From contig JADHYV010000022.1 of the NCBI GenBank assembly GCA_027604705.1, positions 269,851-333,850 of the forward strand: DNA of 64,000 bases, read 5' to 3'. The first letter of the stretch is position 1; each line of letters begins with the position of its first letter. This DNA is from Allomyces arbusculus. Taxonomy: Eukaryota; Blastocladiomycota; Blastocladiomycetes; Blastocladiales; Blastocladiaceae. Position numbers and translations under genes: made by a program. Of this stretch, positions 44,822 to 53,458 are shown one piece after another. The notes beneath the pieces are model-generated. The model saw nothing but the letters and a program-made list of their open reading frames with translations. It did not search any database and was not told where the DNA came from.

Positions 44822-44917
44822 ATCGATGTTGGTCGAGGCACCACGCTTTTGAAAGCACTTGAAGTGTTTGTCCGCCACTTCAAGTACGTTTCGAGTCGAA
44901 CGAGAATCCTATAAAAG
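44822..44917 (+). promoter_or_regulatory. ATCGAT and TATAAAAG elements upstream of the acidic protein gene
   Basis: ATCGATG (44822-44828) and TATAAAAG (44910-44917) precede the ATG at 44981. The TATA box is strong; the distance from ATCGAT (about 80 bases) is larger than at other sites. A 15-base C-run lies between the TATA box and the gene. Confidence 0.45.
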
Positions 44918-44980
44918 AGTCGCCCCCCCCCCCCCCCCGCCATCGTCAGTCGCCACCCACAACCACCGTTACGCTCCACC

Positions 44981-45799
44981 ATGGCCTTTGCCACCGCTGC
45001 CTCGTTCGCCAACCCCATCGAGTCGCCCTTTGGCTACGACCCCATGGCCCGCTACACCGACCACGCCGGCGACGACCTCTACGAAGAAAACGAGATTCTT
45101 GAAGACGACTCGCAAGTTCCCGCCAAGCAAGACATGGACGTTCAACCCAACGGTAACACATTTGGTGACGACTACGTTCCTCTCGTTGGCGACGATCACA
45201 GTGACCAGGACGAGGAGACCGAGTCGGTCGTCCTCAGGCACGGTATGGACGTTCAAGTCGACTTTGGCGAGTATGCCCAACGCGTTCCTGCCACCGATAT
45301 ATTCTTGGACGACGGCGACCTTGACGGCCTCGAGGAATTCGTGGCAAGCCATCCCAACGAAGCTGCGCGTCCCCAGCTGGAAGTACCGACCATTCCGCTC
45401 GAAGCACCGAACAACCCGCTTGGAGCACAGCACTACGTGCTTGATGCTTTTTACCAGCTGCTCGAGGGCATTGTCGTTGAGTCTATTGACGATATCATTG
45501 CGACGCGCGCCAACATCAAGACGATCGGGCTATGGAGTGGCGCCGTGTTCAAGGTCTCGCTTGACAGCATCGCGACATTCCTCGTCCCAATTGCCAAGTC
45601 GCCCGGTGTGTTCGTTGTCGCGGGTCATGCCCCAGAAGAGATGCTGACGGGGTTCGCTCTCCGAACGCAAACGCAGCATCTCTCCGAAAATGCCATGCGC
45701 GAGTTCTTTGCCATGTTCCCGACCCGTGGGCACATTTACCAGGCGTTCCAAGTTCCCGACAACGTGATGCAGTGGTTGGTTCGCAGTTCTACATTGTGA
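44981..45799 (+). CDS. Acidic hypothetical protein, 272 aa
   Basis: No family recognised. The first ~130 residues are acidic and likely disordered (DDLYEENEILEDDSQV, DDHSDQDEETE); the C-terminal ~135 residues are an ordered mixed alpha/beta domain (VLDAFYQLLEGIVVESIDDIIATRANIKTIG ... FVVAGHAPEEMLTGFAL). No signal or membrane segment is present. GC-rich composition and the TATAAAAG promoter place it with the accessory genes. Confidence 0.7.
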   Translation: MAFATAASFANPIESPFGYDPMARYTDHAGDDLYEENEILEDDSQVPAKQDMDVQPNGNTFGDDYVPLVGDDHSDQDEETESVVLRHGMDVQVDFGEYAQRVPATDIFLDDGDLDGLEEFVASHPNEAARPQLEVPTIPLEAPNNPLGAQHYVLDAFYQLLEGIVVESIDDIIATRANIKTIGLWSGAVFKVSLDSIATFLVPIAKSPGVFVVAGHAPEEMLTGFALRTQTQHLSENAMREFFAMFPTRGHIYQAFQVPDNVMQWLVRSSTL

Positions 45800-45872
45800 C
45801 GCATTAAACGATTTCATTATTGCAAACATTCTTTGATATCCATTCGCCAATTCATATCGAACGTGACCGAGT

Positions 45873-46733
45873 CTACTTGCCGCCAGGTTGCTTGATGATG
45901 ATTTTGACGCTACGGTTATCAGGCGCAAACGTCGAGATAATATTCTTGGTCGACTTGACTATTCCCTTGAGGTCCTCGGGTTCTTCATCATGCTTGTGGT
46001 TGTACATGCGGTCGTGAGCCAACCAGTATTCCTCGGAACCGACGCGGAATTTGGGAATGTTCAGCTGGGCCTTGTAGAAAAATATCTTGTCCTCGACCTT
46101 GTTGCTCGTTGACGTGTTGTCAATGATCATGCAGTTGTAGTCCTCGGTCAGCGTATCCATCAATGTGGTGAATTCGCGGAATGTGATCATTCCGCAAAAG
46201 TTTTCGTGAATCTTGCGCCGGGAAGTCAAGTTTCCGTCCAAGAACAGGCACACGTAATCAAAGTTGGAGCGAAGCGTGGGTTCGAGCCCCAAACAGTATT
46301 GCAGGCAAATGACCTGGAAAACATTGAAGTGACGCCCATTGAGAAGGCACGTCCGCAAGCTCTGGTCCTTTTTAAAAGACTTGGCGTCCGCCAGACAATC
46401 GTCCATGACAATGAACATACTGTTATCGTACGACTTTTGGAAATTGGCTCTCTTGATCAGCGACGCCTGGTGTTTGAGAATCCCCTCCACAATCTGCCCG
46501 TCGTAGGTCGTGTGGATATAACTGTCGGGCACGAACGCACCATAATATGGCGAGCAATGTTCGCTGCCGTTAAACACAATACCGGCCTTGATTGCGTCGC
46601 GCTTGTGATACAAAATATCCCTGACCAAAACCGACTTTCCGCTCCGGCGTTTGGCGACGATGAGCACTGTTGCGTCGTCTTGCATTTTGCTCATATCAAA
46701 GCGGCGAATCTTGAACGAGCGTTCCTTTGACAT
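45873..46733 (-). CDS. DNA packaging ATPase, FtsK/HerA (poxvirus A32-type), 286 aa
   Basis: The Walker A motif is VAKRRSGKSVLVRDIL near residue 26, the Walker B is SMFIVMDDCLAD near 105, and the sensor-like segment QYCLGLEPTLRSNFDYVCLF follows, all as in the A32 packaging ATPases of NCLDVs. These enzymes pump the genome into capsids, and a homologue occurs in nearly every NCLDV. The size is normal and the motifs are intact. The ATG at 46733 is chosen over a non-ATG codon three triplets upstream. The capsid protein gene lies 2.7 kb away on the same strand, but no operon is implied. Confidence 0.93.
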   Translation of the reverse strand: MSKERSFKIRRFDMSKMQDDATVLIVAKRRSGKSVLVRDILYHKRDAIKAGIVFNGSEHCSPYYGAFVPDSYIHTTYDGQIVEGILKHQASLIKRANFQKSYDNSMFIVMDDCLADAKSFKKDQSLRTCLLNGRHFNVFQVICLQYCLGLEPTLRSNFDYVCLFLDGNLTSRRKIHENFCGMITFREFTTLMDTLTEDYNCMIIDNTSTSNKVEDKIFFYKAQLNIPKFRVGSEEYWLAHDRMYNHKHDEEPEDLKGIVKSTKNIISTFAPDNRSVKIIIKQPGGK

Positions 46734-46828
46734 CTTACTCAATGCCGACGAAAAGAATTTTCATTCGTGACGAACCCGAAAGCTCACCAAAACTGAAACG
46801 TGATAGTGGGTGTCAGAACGCTTGTTAT

Positions 46829-47179
46829 CTACTCTACACTCGGGCCAAACTTTACAATGATACAGGCCAACAAAACGAAAATGAAGACAATGACAGGGCC
46901 CGGCGCTGCAAGAGAGAGAACAGTGACGAGCCGGCGCGGCCGAGAAGCGTGCTCGAGCGGGTGCATTGCGTCGGTGTTCATGGGCTTCTCGAGCGGGTGC
47001 ATTGGGTCGGTGTTCATGGGCTTCTCGAGCGGGTGCATTGCGTCGGCGCGCATAGGATCGGGTGTGTAGCCAGCAACAGGCATTCCGGCTTCAATCTTGG
47101 CGAGAATCGCGTCGCGGATCAGATGGTTGCAGAACCCGTCGGCAAACTTGATGGCGGACTGGCTGGACTTGCCGGACAT
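46829..47179 (-). CDS. Small membrane protein with three MHPLEKPMNTD repeats, 116 aa
   Basis: The start at 47179 (MSGKSSQSAIKFADGF) is the first reasonable ATG. Residues ~45-75 hold three tandem copies of a 12-residue unit MHPLEKPMNTDP. The C-terminal ~35 residues end in PGPVIVFIFVLLACIIVKF, one transmembrane helix. The DNA repeats underlie the protein repeats (36-base period). Tail-anchored small proteins of this kind are typical of virion or host-membrane association. No homology is recognised. The plus-strand frame over the same DNA has a strongly biased composition and is judged a shadow. Confidence 0.62.
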   Translation of the reverse strand: MSGKSSQSAIKFADGFCNHLIRDAILAKIEAGMPVAGYTPDPMRADAMHPLEKPMNTDPMHPLEKPMNTDAMHPLEHASRPRRLVTVLSLAAPGPVIVFIFVLLACIIVKFGPSVE

Positions 47180-48096
47180 GATTACTGGAGATGGCGGTGG
47201 TCGGCGAAGGAGTGGTTGGTGGGTGAGGAACGAGAAAAGCGGGGCGGCGCGTCCCCTTTTGTAGCAGGTAGGTCCAACCGCGTCCAAGAAATGAAACCAG
47301 AAACCAGACACTGCAAATTTGGCGACGCAAAGTTTTGCACTTCTGGTGACAACGCCATGACTGCTCGGACGAAACTTTTGCACTTCTGGCGGCAATGTCA
47401 TGGTCGCGCGGACGAAACTTTTGCACTTCTGGTGGCAATGTCATGGTCGCGCGGACAAAACTTGATGCAAGTCTGCAAGTTAGCTGTGAGCACGCCGGAA
47501 ACTCACCAGCTTCGTTTTTCTTCACAATCGTTGTGGAGACTCGATGTCAAGCGATTTGCATTGACAGGCGCGTTCTCCTTTTCCCACGCCGTGCTGTGAG
47601 CGTCCTTCGTCGCGCTGTTCGCACCCTTCGCCACTCTGTTCGCACCCTTCGCCACGCTGGATTCCCTTGGTTCCCTCACCAATACTGTCGAAAATTCCAA
47701 GGCGGCCAACAATGGACAGCAGCAAGACTCCCTGCATTTGAAAGAGCGCCCAAAACTTTTGGTGATCCGCGCCAAAGCGCCTGGTTGGTGCCAGAAACTT
47801 GAAAGTCGTGCCGCGGGTCGACAGTGGTTGGGGACCACGCGTCAGCACCAATCCTGTTCCTAACGTACAGTGTTGGTTTCTGAAGTGCAAAGTCAGGGAA
47901 CGTTTGCGCTCAAAGTGCATTATCGATAACACCCGAAGTGCATTCTTACCACACTGAGCCCAAGAACGGCGAACTGGACACAGCGCTATTTCCACTGAAC
48001 GATGACCGAGACTCATATAAAGACCGTGACCGCCCCGCCATTGAATTGCTTCACCGACCACGCCTGTACCTTCCCCACACACCTTCTCCACACGTC
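47180..48096. other. Intergenic region with tandem repeats, about 900 bases
   Basis: No convincing gene. At 47331-47462 three ~44-base units contain ACTTTTGCACTTCTGG and GCAATGTCATGGTCGCGCGG. At 47620-47662 a ~24-base unit CTGTTCGCACCCTTCGCCAC occurs twice. The ATCGAT (47922-47927) and ATATAAAG (48015-48022) elements of the next gene occupy its right end. Confidence 0.65.
47922..48022 (+). promoter_or_regulatory. ATCGAT and ATATAAAG elements upstream of the SF2 helicase
   Basis: TATCGATAAC (47921-47930) and CATATAAAG (48014-48022) precede the helicase ATG at 48097; the TATA-like box is at about -75. Confidence 0.45.
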
Positions 48097-49617
48097 ATGT
48101 CAACAAGTGCCCCTGTTATGACTGCCGCCAAGCACGCTGTATTTCCCGCAGAGCCACCAGCCGACCCTAACACGCTCTTGTTGCCGCCGCCGGATCAGCG
48201 CCAATTTGTCAACGTCGACGACCACGAGTTCTGGCAAGACCTCTACACCGACTTTCCTGTGACCGGACACATGTACAACCAGCTACGACCGTACCAGCGC
48301 GAGACGCTCAACCAAATCTACGATCACGTCGCCAACGGCCGCCGCGTCATCAACGTCATTCTGCCAACGGGAGCCGGCAAGTCGTACATCATTGGCCTCG
48401 TACCGTTCATCCTGCGTCTCGGCGGCTCGCTCGGGATATGTCGCTGGCAGACGATAAACGCGTCGAATGCCGGGTTCTACACGAGGAAAAAGGACGGCGC
48501 GACCAAGTTTGAGACGGTCACTGGCAGGGAGATCAAGAAGAAGTGGCGCAAGCGGTTCGGCAACCTGTGCATCTCGAATACCAAGACGGCCGATTCCGAC
48601 GACCCGTGCATCGACTTTTACGGATCCATCATCTTCACGAAAAAACTGGCGTCGCTCATGCGCAAGTACGCGATCGTGCAAATCGATGAGATCCAGGAGT
48701 TTGCCGAAAATGATCTCAACCGGATCATCGAGAAACGCACCGGCAATCAGGTCGTGATCACGTACAGCGCGTACCCGCCCGAGCACGTGCGCATGGATCC
48801 GCGGTTCACGCACGTCGAAATGAAGCTCGTCGACATTATGGGCAACATCAAGACGCAGCGCATTGATATCGTGTCGACGGCCGAGGACATTGATTTCGCT
48901 GACATGAACGTCTCGTCGCACGCCGAACTGCTGGCCCGTGCATCGCCGCTCGCGTACGAGAACGAGTCGTCGTCTGTCCCGAGCACACTGCTGCTGCGCC
49001 TGTACCGGACCGATGCCATGTTCCTCAAGACGATGCGCCTGGCGTTGCGTATAGCCGAGGACATGATGGCAAGGGCCAACACGGAACGTCGACCCGGCAT
49101 CGTTGTCAAGGCCGGCCGGCAAGACGTGTGCAAGCACTGGGCGAAAGCGCTCAAATTTTACCGACCAGAACTTCGCGTGGAGGTCCTGACGTCGGGGAAT
49201 GCGACCAATGCCGAAGAAGTGCAGAAAGCCTACGCTGCCGGAGACATCGACGTATTATTTCTCTGCAAAATGTTGAGCGTTGGGTGGCACGATTCGCGGA
49301 CTTCCATTGTCTGCCCACTCGGCGGGCAGAGTTTCAGCTCTTTGTTGCAGACGTTTGGTCGTGGCAACTCGCACGACCCAGACTTTACCGAGAACGTGCT
49401 GGTCATCTCGGACGTCTTCAACGTCGTGACCAACTTCCCGACCAAGTTCCGAGAGTACGCGACGCAAGGTGTCATGGCCCACCTGTCGGACCGGCAGGGC
49501 GAGGAGCTGGAAGAGGCTGAGAAGGCGTGTGACAAGATTGCTGAGCACAACCCGGCGTTGAATTTTGCTTCGATTGCTGATGTTTCTGAAAGTGTGTATC
49601 CATTGCAGCAAGTGTAA
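48097..49617 (+). CDS. Superfamily 2 helicase (restriction/ERCC3-like), 506 aa
   Basis: The start at 48097 (MSTSAPVMTAAK) lies downstream of the TATA-like box. Motif Q/I (LRPYQRETLNQIYDHV ... LPTGAGKSYII), II (IVQIDEIQEF, DEIQ rather than DEAH), III (ITYSAYPPE) and the C-terminal domain (RRPGIVVKAGRQDVCKHWAKAL ... FLCKMLSVGWHDSRTSIVCP ... LLQTFGRGN) are present. This is the DEAD-like helicase arrangement seen in NCLDV proteins related to restriction-enzyme R subunits and XPB. ATP-driven remodelling of nucleic acid is expected. It belongs to the GC-rich accessory stretch, and no fused domain is seen. Confidence 0.85.
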   Translation: MSTSAPVMTAAKHAVFPAEPPADPNTLLLPPPDQRQFVNVDDHEFWQDLYTDFPVTGHMYNQLRPYQRETLNQIYDHVANGRRVINVILPTGAGKSYIIGLVPFILRLGGSLGICRWQTINASNAGFYTRKKDGATKFETVTGREIKKKWRKRFGNLCISNTKTADSDDPCIDFYGSIIFTKKLASLMRKYAIVQIDEIQEFAENDLNRIIEKRTGNQVVITYSAYPPEHVRMDPRFTHVEMKLVDIMGNIKTQRIDIVSTAEDIDFADMNVSSHAELLARASPLAYENESSSVPSTLLLRLYRTDAMFLKTMRLALRIAEDMMARANTERRPGIVVKAGRQDVCKHWAKALKFYRPELRVEVLTSGNATNAEEVQKAYAAGDIDVLFLCKMLSVGWHDSRTSIVCPLGGQSFSSLLQTFGRGNSHDPDFTENVLVISDVFNVVTNFPTKFREYATQGVMAHLSDRQGEELEEAEKACDKIAEHNPALNFASIADVSESVYPLQQV

Positions 49618-49624
49618 ATGCATC

Positions 49625-49750
49625 TACGTTGAGCATCTCGGGGTGATCGGGTTGTGTTGAGCATTTCGGGGTGATCGGTTTGTGTTGAGCATCTCGGGGG
49701 TGATCGGTGGCGTTGGCCTGTGTTGAGCACCTCGTGGGTGATCGGTGGCG
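49625..49750. repeat. Four-copy short tandem repeat
   Basis: GTTGAGCATCTCGGGGTGATCGG recurs four times at 26-42 base spacing with variation (ATTTCGGGG, CACCTCGTGGG). It directly follows the helicase stop codon and could contribute to its transcript end. Confidence 0.8.
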
Positions 49751-50006
49751 GTGGTCTGTGTTGGCGGCAGGGACCTGCGACGGCAACTGCTTATCAGAGA
49801 CCTGTCGTATCAATCACTGGCCGCTGCAACTTGGCTGAGTTTCCACGTCAGTTGCTCAGCCACCGCTCGCATCTCCCAACTCAGCCCTGTTCCCGTCGTC
49901 GCTGCTCCTCCCAACTTCGGCGTCGCTGCTCCCTCGTCGTCGCTGCTCCCTCGTCGTCGCTGCTCCCTCGTCGCTCCAACACGCTGCCAACAACTTTGTC
50001 GACGAG

Positions 50007-51449
50007 ATGTTGGAGTTCAACACCCATGTGATGAACGTCGCCTTCGCCATCAAGGCCTTCGTCGAAGATGGCGGGAGATTTCCCAACAAGATGACAAAGT
50101 CGCGGGCGATCGCCTGGGTCATTTTTGCCCTCAAAGACACCTCGGAAGCTCTTTCCTGGAGGTTCCAGTCGGCGACCGGTGCGGCCGGCGCTACGAACAC
50201 GACCGGCGAGGCCGGCGAGGCCAGCGAGGCCAGCGCGATCCCGTCCGCTTCAACTGTCCTCAGCATCCTACAAGTTCTCGCTGAAGTACCGCCCGAGACC
50301 GAACTCGTCGATATCCACGAAGACTTGACGGAAGACAGCGCTACTTTGGTGGAACAGCTGCGTGAAAACGTCATCGATTATCTGGAAGGGTGTCATGACC
50401 GCTGCGAATGGCCGACATTGTACAACAAAGTTCCGTATGTGCCGCGACTTTTTTCCGTTTCCCAAGAAGGCGAATTTTCCTTTGATGAACGCGTTTTCCG
50501 CGACTTCAAGGAGTTGGTATGTACGGTCTCGCGATGACCTTTTTGGTGCTGAACTGATGCCTCGTTGTAGGTTACACCGGGCACACCGGCGTCGTCGCGA
50601 ACCATGGAGACGCATGACCCCATGCATATTGTACGCCTTTTCCAAGCTCTCGGTTCGGGGTGCACATCATTCTAACTTCTCCACCAGGTCCTTTCGAGCG
50701 ACGACGAAGCTGGGGCCAAGACCGCCGGCAGGTCGCGCGCCAAGTCGCTGGACGGAAGCCCGGGGTCAAGTTTGCTCATGGTTCGTGATCCAGCTTGTTG
50801 CCGCTCGGCTCTGCTTCACTCCGACTGACTTCTTCTTTGGCACACGCAGAAACAGCTCCGCATCAGTACCTCCACGGAAGCAGCCGCAACAGTCGAGACG
50901 CCGTCGACCACCCCGTCGTTGGCCGCCAAGGTGCGCTACTGCTTCTGCCGCTGCTTCTGGCACTGTCAGGTCCGGTGGAACTGCGGAAACTGACTCGGCT
51001 GCTGCCGGCGAACGTAGCGCCGGCATTCGGACGAGGACGTGAGCCCACTCGCCAAAAAAAGCAAGAACACGGTGACATCGCCGCCTGCCGCTCGCGACTT
51101 GCCGCTCAACTTCAAGCCGGAGTCAACGCATAACGCCGAACGGAACCTGCTCGACGGCGGGCTGCTGTTCACGCTGCAGAAAAAGTTCCAGCTTGGCGAA
51201 TACGACGCTGCTTTCCTCGTTTCGAAGGCGCGTGAATTCCAAGTCACCCGTGACCAAGTCAAGGCGGTCGCGGGTGAGGCCATCGAGTATGGGGTCCACG
51301 TCACCAATCGGTTCCTCGTCCTTCTCTTCCAGAAGCTCCAACTGGATCAAGAGCGCGTCACGGCACTTGCGCAAGAGGATGGGTGGACGAATGACGATCT
51401 TTTTGGTTTTCTTGCCGCGGTGTTCCACAAGAAAATCGCGGTCGTGTGA
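50007..51449 (+). CDS. Spliced gene, five exons, hypothetical helical protein of about 391 aa
   Basis: No single frame covers this region, but joining 50007-50516, 50571-50630, 50688-50780, 50850-50930 and 51018-51449 gives one continuous frame. All four introns (54, 57, 69, 87 bases) start GT and end AG in phase 0; the first begins GTATGT and the second has TCTAAC before its acceptor, like a branch site. Exon 1 encodes a helical domain with an Ala/Thr/Glu-rich linker; exons 2-4 a Ser/Thr-rich, probably disordered part with basic patches; exon 5 a helical C-terminal domain (FQVTRDQVKAVAGEAIEYG) faintly like the C-termini of the two other spliced genes at 53459 and 60020. No function is recognised. 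Confidence 0.6.
50517..50570 (+). other. Candidate spliceosomal intron 1 (54 bases)
   Basis: GTATGT donor, GAACTGATG branch-like sequence, TTGTAG acceptor. Without removal the frame closes nine codons into it (…VCTVSR stop). Confidence 0.6.
50631..50687 (+). other. Candidate spliceosomal intron 2 (57 bases)
   Basis: GTACGC donor, TTCTAACTTC branch-like sequence and CCACCAG acceptor. An in-frame TAA lies inside it. Confidence 0.6.
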
Positions 51450-51587
51450 GGTCGGCGCGCCAAGCAAAACAATCCTCGTTTTTTTCCACTGCCGCTTTCC
51501 ATGGTTTACCGGTTGAATTGATGACCATTGGGCACGGCAACAAGGCGCCGAGTGAGGGTCTGTTTGGTCAACTTTGAGAATGTTAGC

Positions 51588-51796
51588 AGCGAGGCAGCTG
51601 CGCACACCATAACCGGGCTGCCGCCCGTGCCCTTCCGGGTCGGCCAGGGGCCTCCACGCGCTACCGCGCGACTGGCGCGCCTCCCCCAGAGGGGGCCCCA
51701 GCTTGCAACCGTATCGAACGTGCTTCCGCGCGTCCTCTTGTTCCGAATGCTGGCTGCCGCAACCACATACAGTCGACCGCGGCCAATGGGCGCCCT
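51588..51796 (+). repeat. Dispersed ~210-bp repeat, near-full copy
   Basis: Same element as at 31125 and 55215, from GAGGCAGCTGCGC through GCTACCGCGCGACTGGCGCG to GTCGACCGCGGCC. The interval 51450-52414 around it holds no gene that I can support; a second GTCGACCGC fragment follows near 51830. Confidence 0.85.
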
Positions 51797-52414
51797 GTGC
51801 TGCGGGAATGGTTTGAGACGTGCAAAGTCGACCGCAGTCAATGTTGTGTGCTGCGGGAATGGTTCTTTATGTGGGTCGTGTACACTTGAAGTGCGTTCCA
51901 GGCTGTTGGTTTGACGTGCTTGGTTGCTTCCTCGCCCATAACAATTCAGAACGACGAGAGCATCGCCCAACAGAACATCGCCCAACGCCCCTTTTGGGTG
52001 CTGCCCCGAAAGAACACGAGATCCAGACCTGGTCAAGGCACACAAAGACCCATACTCCATACATATGAATGAACTCGGAGATTGATGTTCGAAGTTGTTT
52101 TCAGCACGGAGAGTCGGGATCGGATTCTCTGAGCAACGATCGACAAGCCATTTGGCAGTTCTGTCGAGACACTGTTGAAGTCGATGCAACCATGTGTCTG
52201 GAGGGGGATTTCGAATCTGCATCGTGACACAGTCGGCATTTATCTGCGGCGCCAGCGGCAATACACCAGAATGCGCCGTCGACTTTCGCTCTTGGACGTC
52301 TTGGTCCAGAACATGCTCGCGGCTCGTCTCGCGAAATCCGCGTCTGTGCGCGTCTGTCGTCTCTCCGCGTCTCTCCGCGTCTGTCGATTTTCCTGCACGA
52401 CCGACTCGCCCGCC

Positions 52415-53104
52415 ATGGCAGCACCAGTACGCGCGTCATGGTGCACAACGTCATTCAAGCTGCTCACTCCCCGACAGTCTGCCAGAAACTACGGCCCCGT
52501 GAGCTGTGTAAGCAACTTTCCGATTGGCCGCGTCGAGGAAGCGGCGGCCAAGACGTTTACGATGATCGGCGAGTCGTTTGCGACCCAGAGCGACGAGTGG
52601 GAGGTCCGCAAGCGCATCACGACCCGTCACGGCACGTGCGGCGACACGGCAAGTTGCGGCGCGACCTGCGTGAACCGCGCGCTGAATATCGAGTGCGGGA
52701 AGCACACGTGCGGCATTGTCGGCGACTGCGGCAACCGCGCGGTCACGTACGCGAACCCGCCCGTGTACGTCGCCTCGACGCCCGACATGGGTTACGGGCT
52801 CTTTGCGTCGTGCCGCATTGACCGCGGCACGTGCATTGGCGAGTACGTCGGTCAGCTGGTCCTGTCGTGCAGCGGCCGGTACTCGATGCGGCTGTGCAAT
52901 GGCGTTTGCATCGACGCCGTGACGCACGGCAATCTGACGCGGTTCATCAACCACTCGAGCGATCCGAACTGCGTTGCCGCGCGCATCAACATTGACAACC
53001 GCGAGGCGATTGCGATCTGGGCCCTGCGCGACATTGGCGCTTCGGAGCAGCTGTTTCTGGATTACCATGCGCGGGACATGCAGGTGCACGGGGTTTTGGA
53101 GTAA
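52415..53104 (+). CDS. SET-domain protein (putative lysine methyltransferase) with AWS-like pre-SET cysteines, 229 aa
   Basis: The ATG at 52415 is preferred over the longer upstream frame, which is Arg-rich and unlike protein. Residues ~75-107 contain a cysteine cluster (TCGDTASCGATCVNRALNIEC ... TCG ... DCGN) like the zinc-binding AWS/pre-SET region of SET2/Ash1-type enzymes. The SET core follows: DMGYGLFAS, IGEYVG, RFINHSSDPNC (the N-H-S-x-x-P-N pseudoknot motif) and FLDYHARD (usual E-x-x-F-D-Y). A post-SET cysteine motif is absent. The enzyme should transfer methyl groups from SAM to lysine; host histones are the usual target in giant viruses and chloroviruses. The cysteine-rich pre-SET suggests a host-derived gene. 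Confidence 0.88.
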   Translation: MAAPVRASWCTTSFKLLTPRQSARNYGPVSCVSNFPIGRVEEAAAKTFTMIGESFATQSDEWEVRKRITTRHGTCGDTASCGATCVNRALNIECGKHTCGIVGDCGNRAVTYANPPVYVASTPDMGYGLFASCRIDRGTCIGEYVGQLVLSCSGRYSMRLCNGVCIDAVTHGNLTRFINHSSDPNCVAARINIDNREAIAIWALRDIGASEQLFLDYHARDMQVHGVLE

Positions 53105-53239
53105 ATACAGGGCGTCTTTTTCGGCACGAGGCTCGTGTGGACGGCCGCACACGGACCGTCACGTGATCCAGCTGCCACAGCGTGCTGCCGGTTGGCAACG
53201 ACGTTTGCGTCTGCGGGACTTTGCGCTGGCGTTCCTTGA

Positions 53240-53345
53240 AGCAGCTGTGCTGGCTACCGTGCTGGCTGCCGTGCCCTTTGGGGAGTCGGCCAACTGTATC
53301 GGACGTTATCGGACGAGCTCCTTTCTGGCATGCTGGATGCCGCAG
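53240..53345 (+). repeat. Decayed copy of the dispersed repeat with internal deletion
   Basis: GAAGCAGCTGTGCTGG ... GGCTGCCGTGCCCTTTGGGG, then GTCGGCCAACTGTATCGGACG and GCATGCTGGATGCCGC align to the two ends of the element at 31125; the central GC-rich part is missing. No gene is seen in 53105-53458. Confidence 0.55.
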
Positions 53346-53458
53346 CCCACCATTGCGAAAAAAACAGTATTACTCCCGGCGACAGACAAACACCAACAAC
53401 CTCACATCGACAGCAAACGGCGACAGAAGCAGGCGGGACATCCACAAATTACTTGCGA

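Noticed and set aside
46727-47599. Plus-strand frame opposite the small repeat membrane protein
   Set aside because: It is Arg/Val/His-repeat-rich, overlaps the packaging ATPase start, and is better explained as antisense to the tail-anchored protein.
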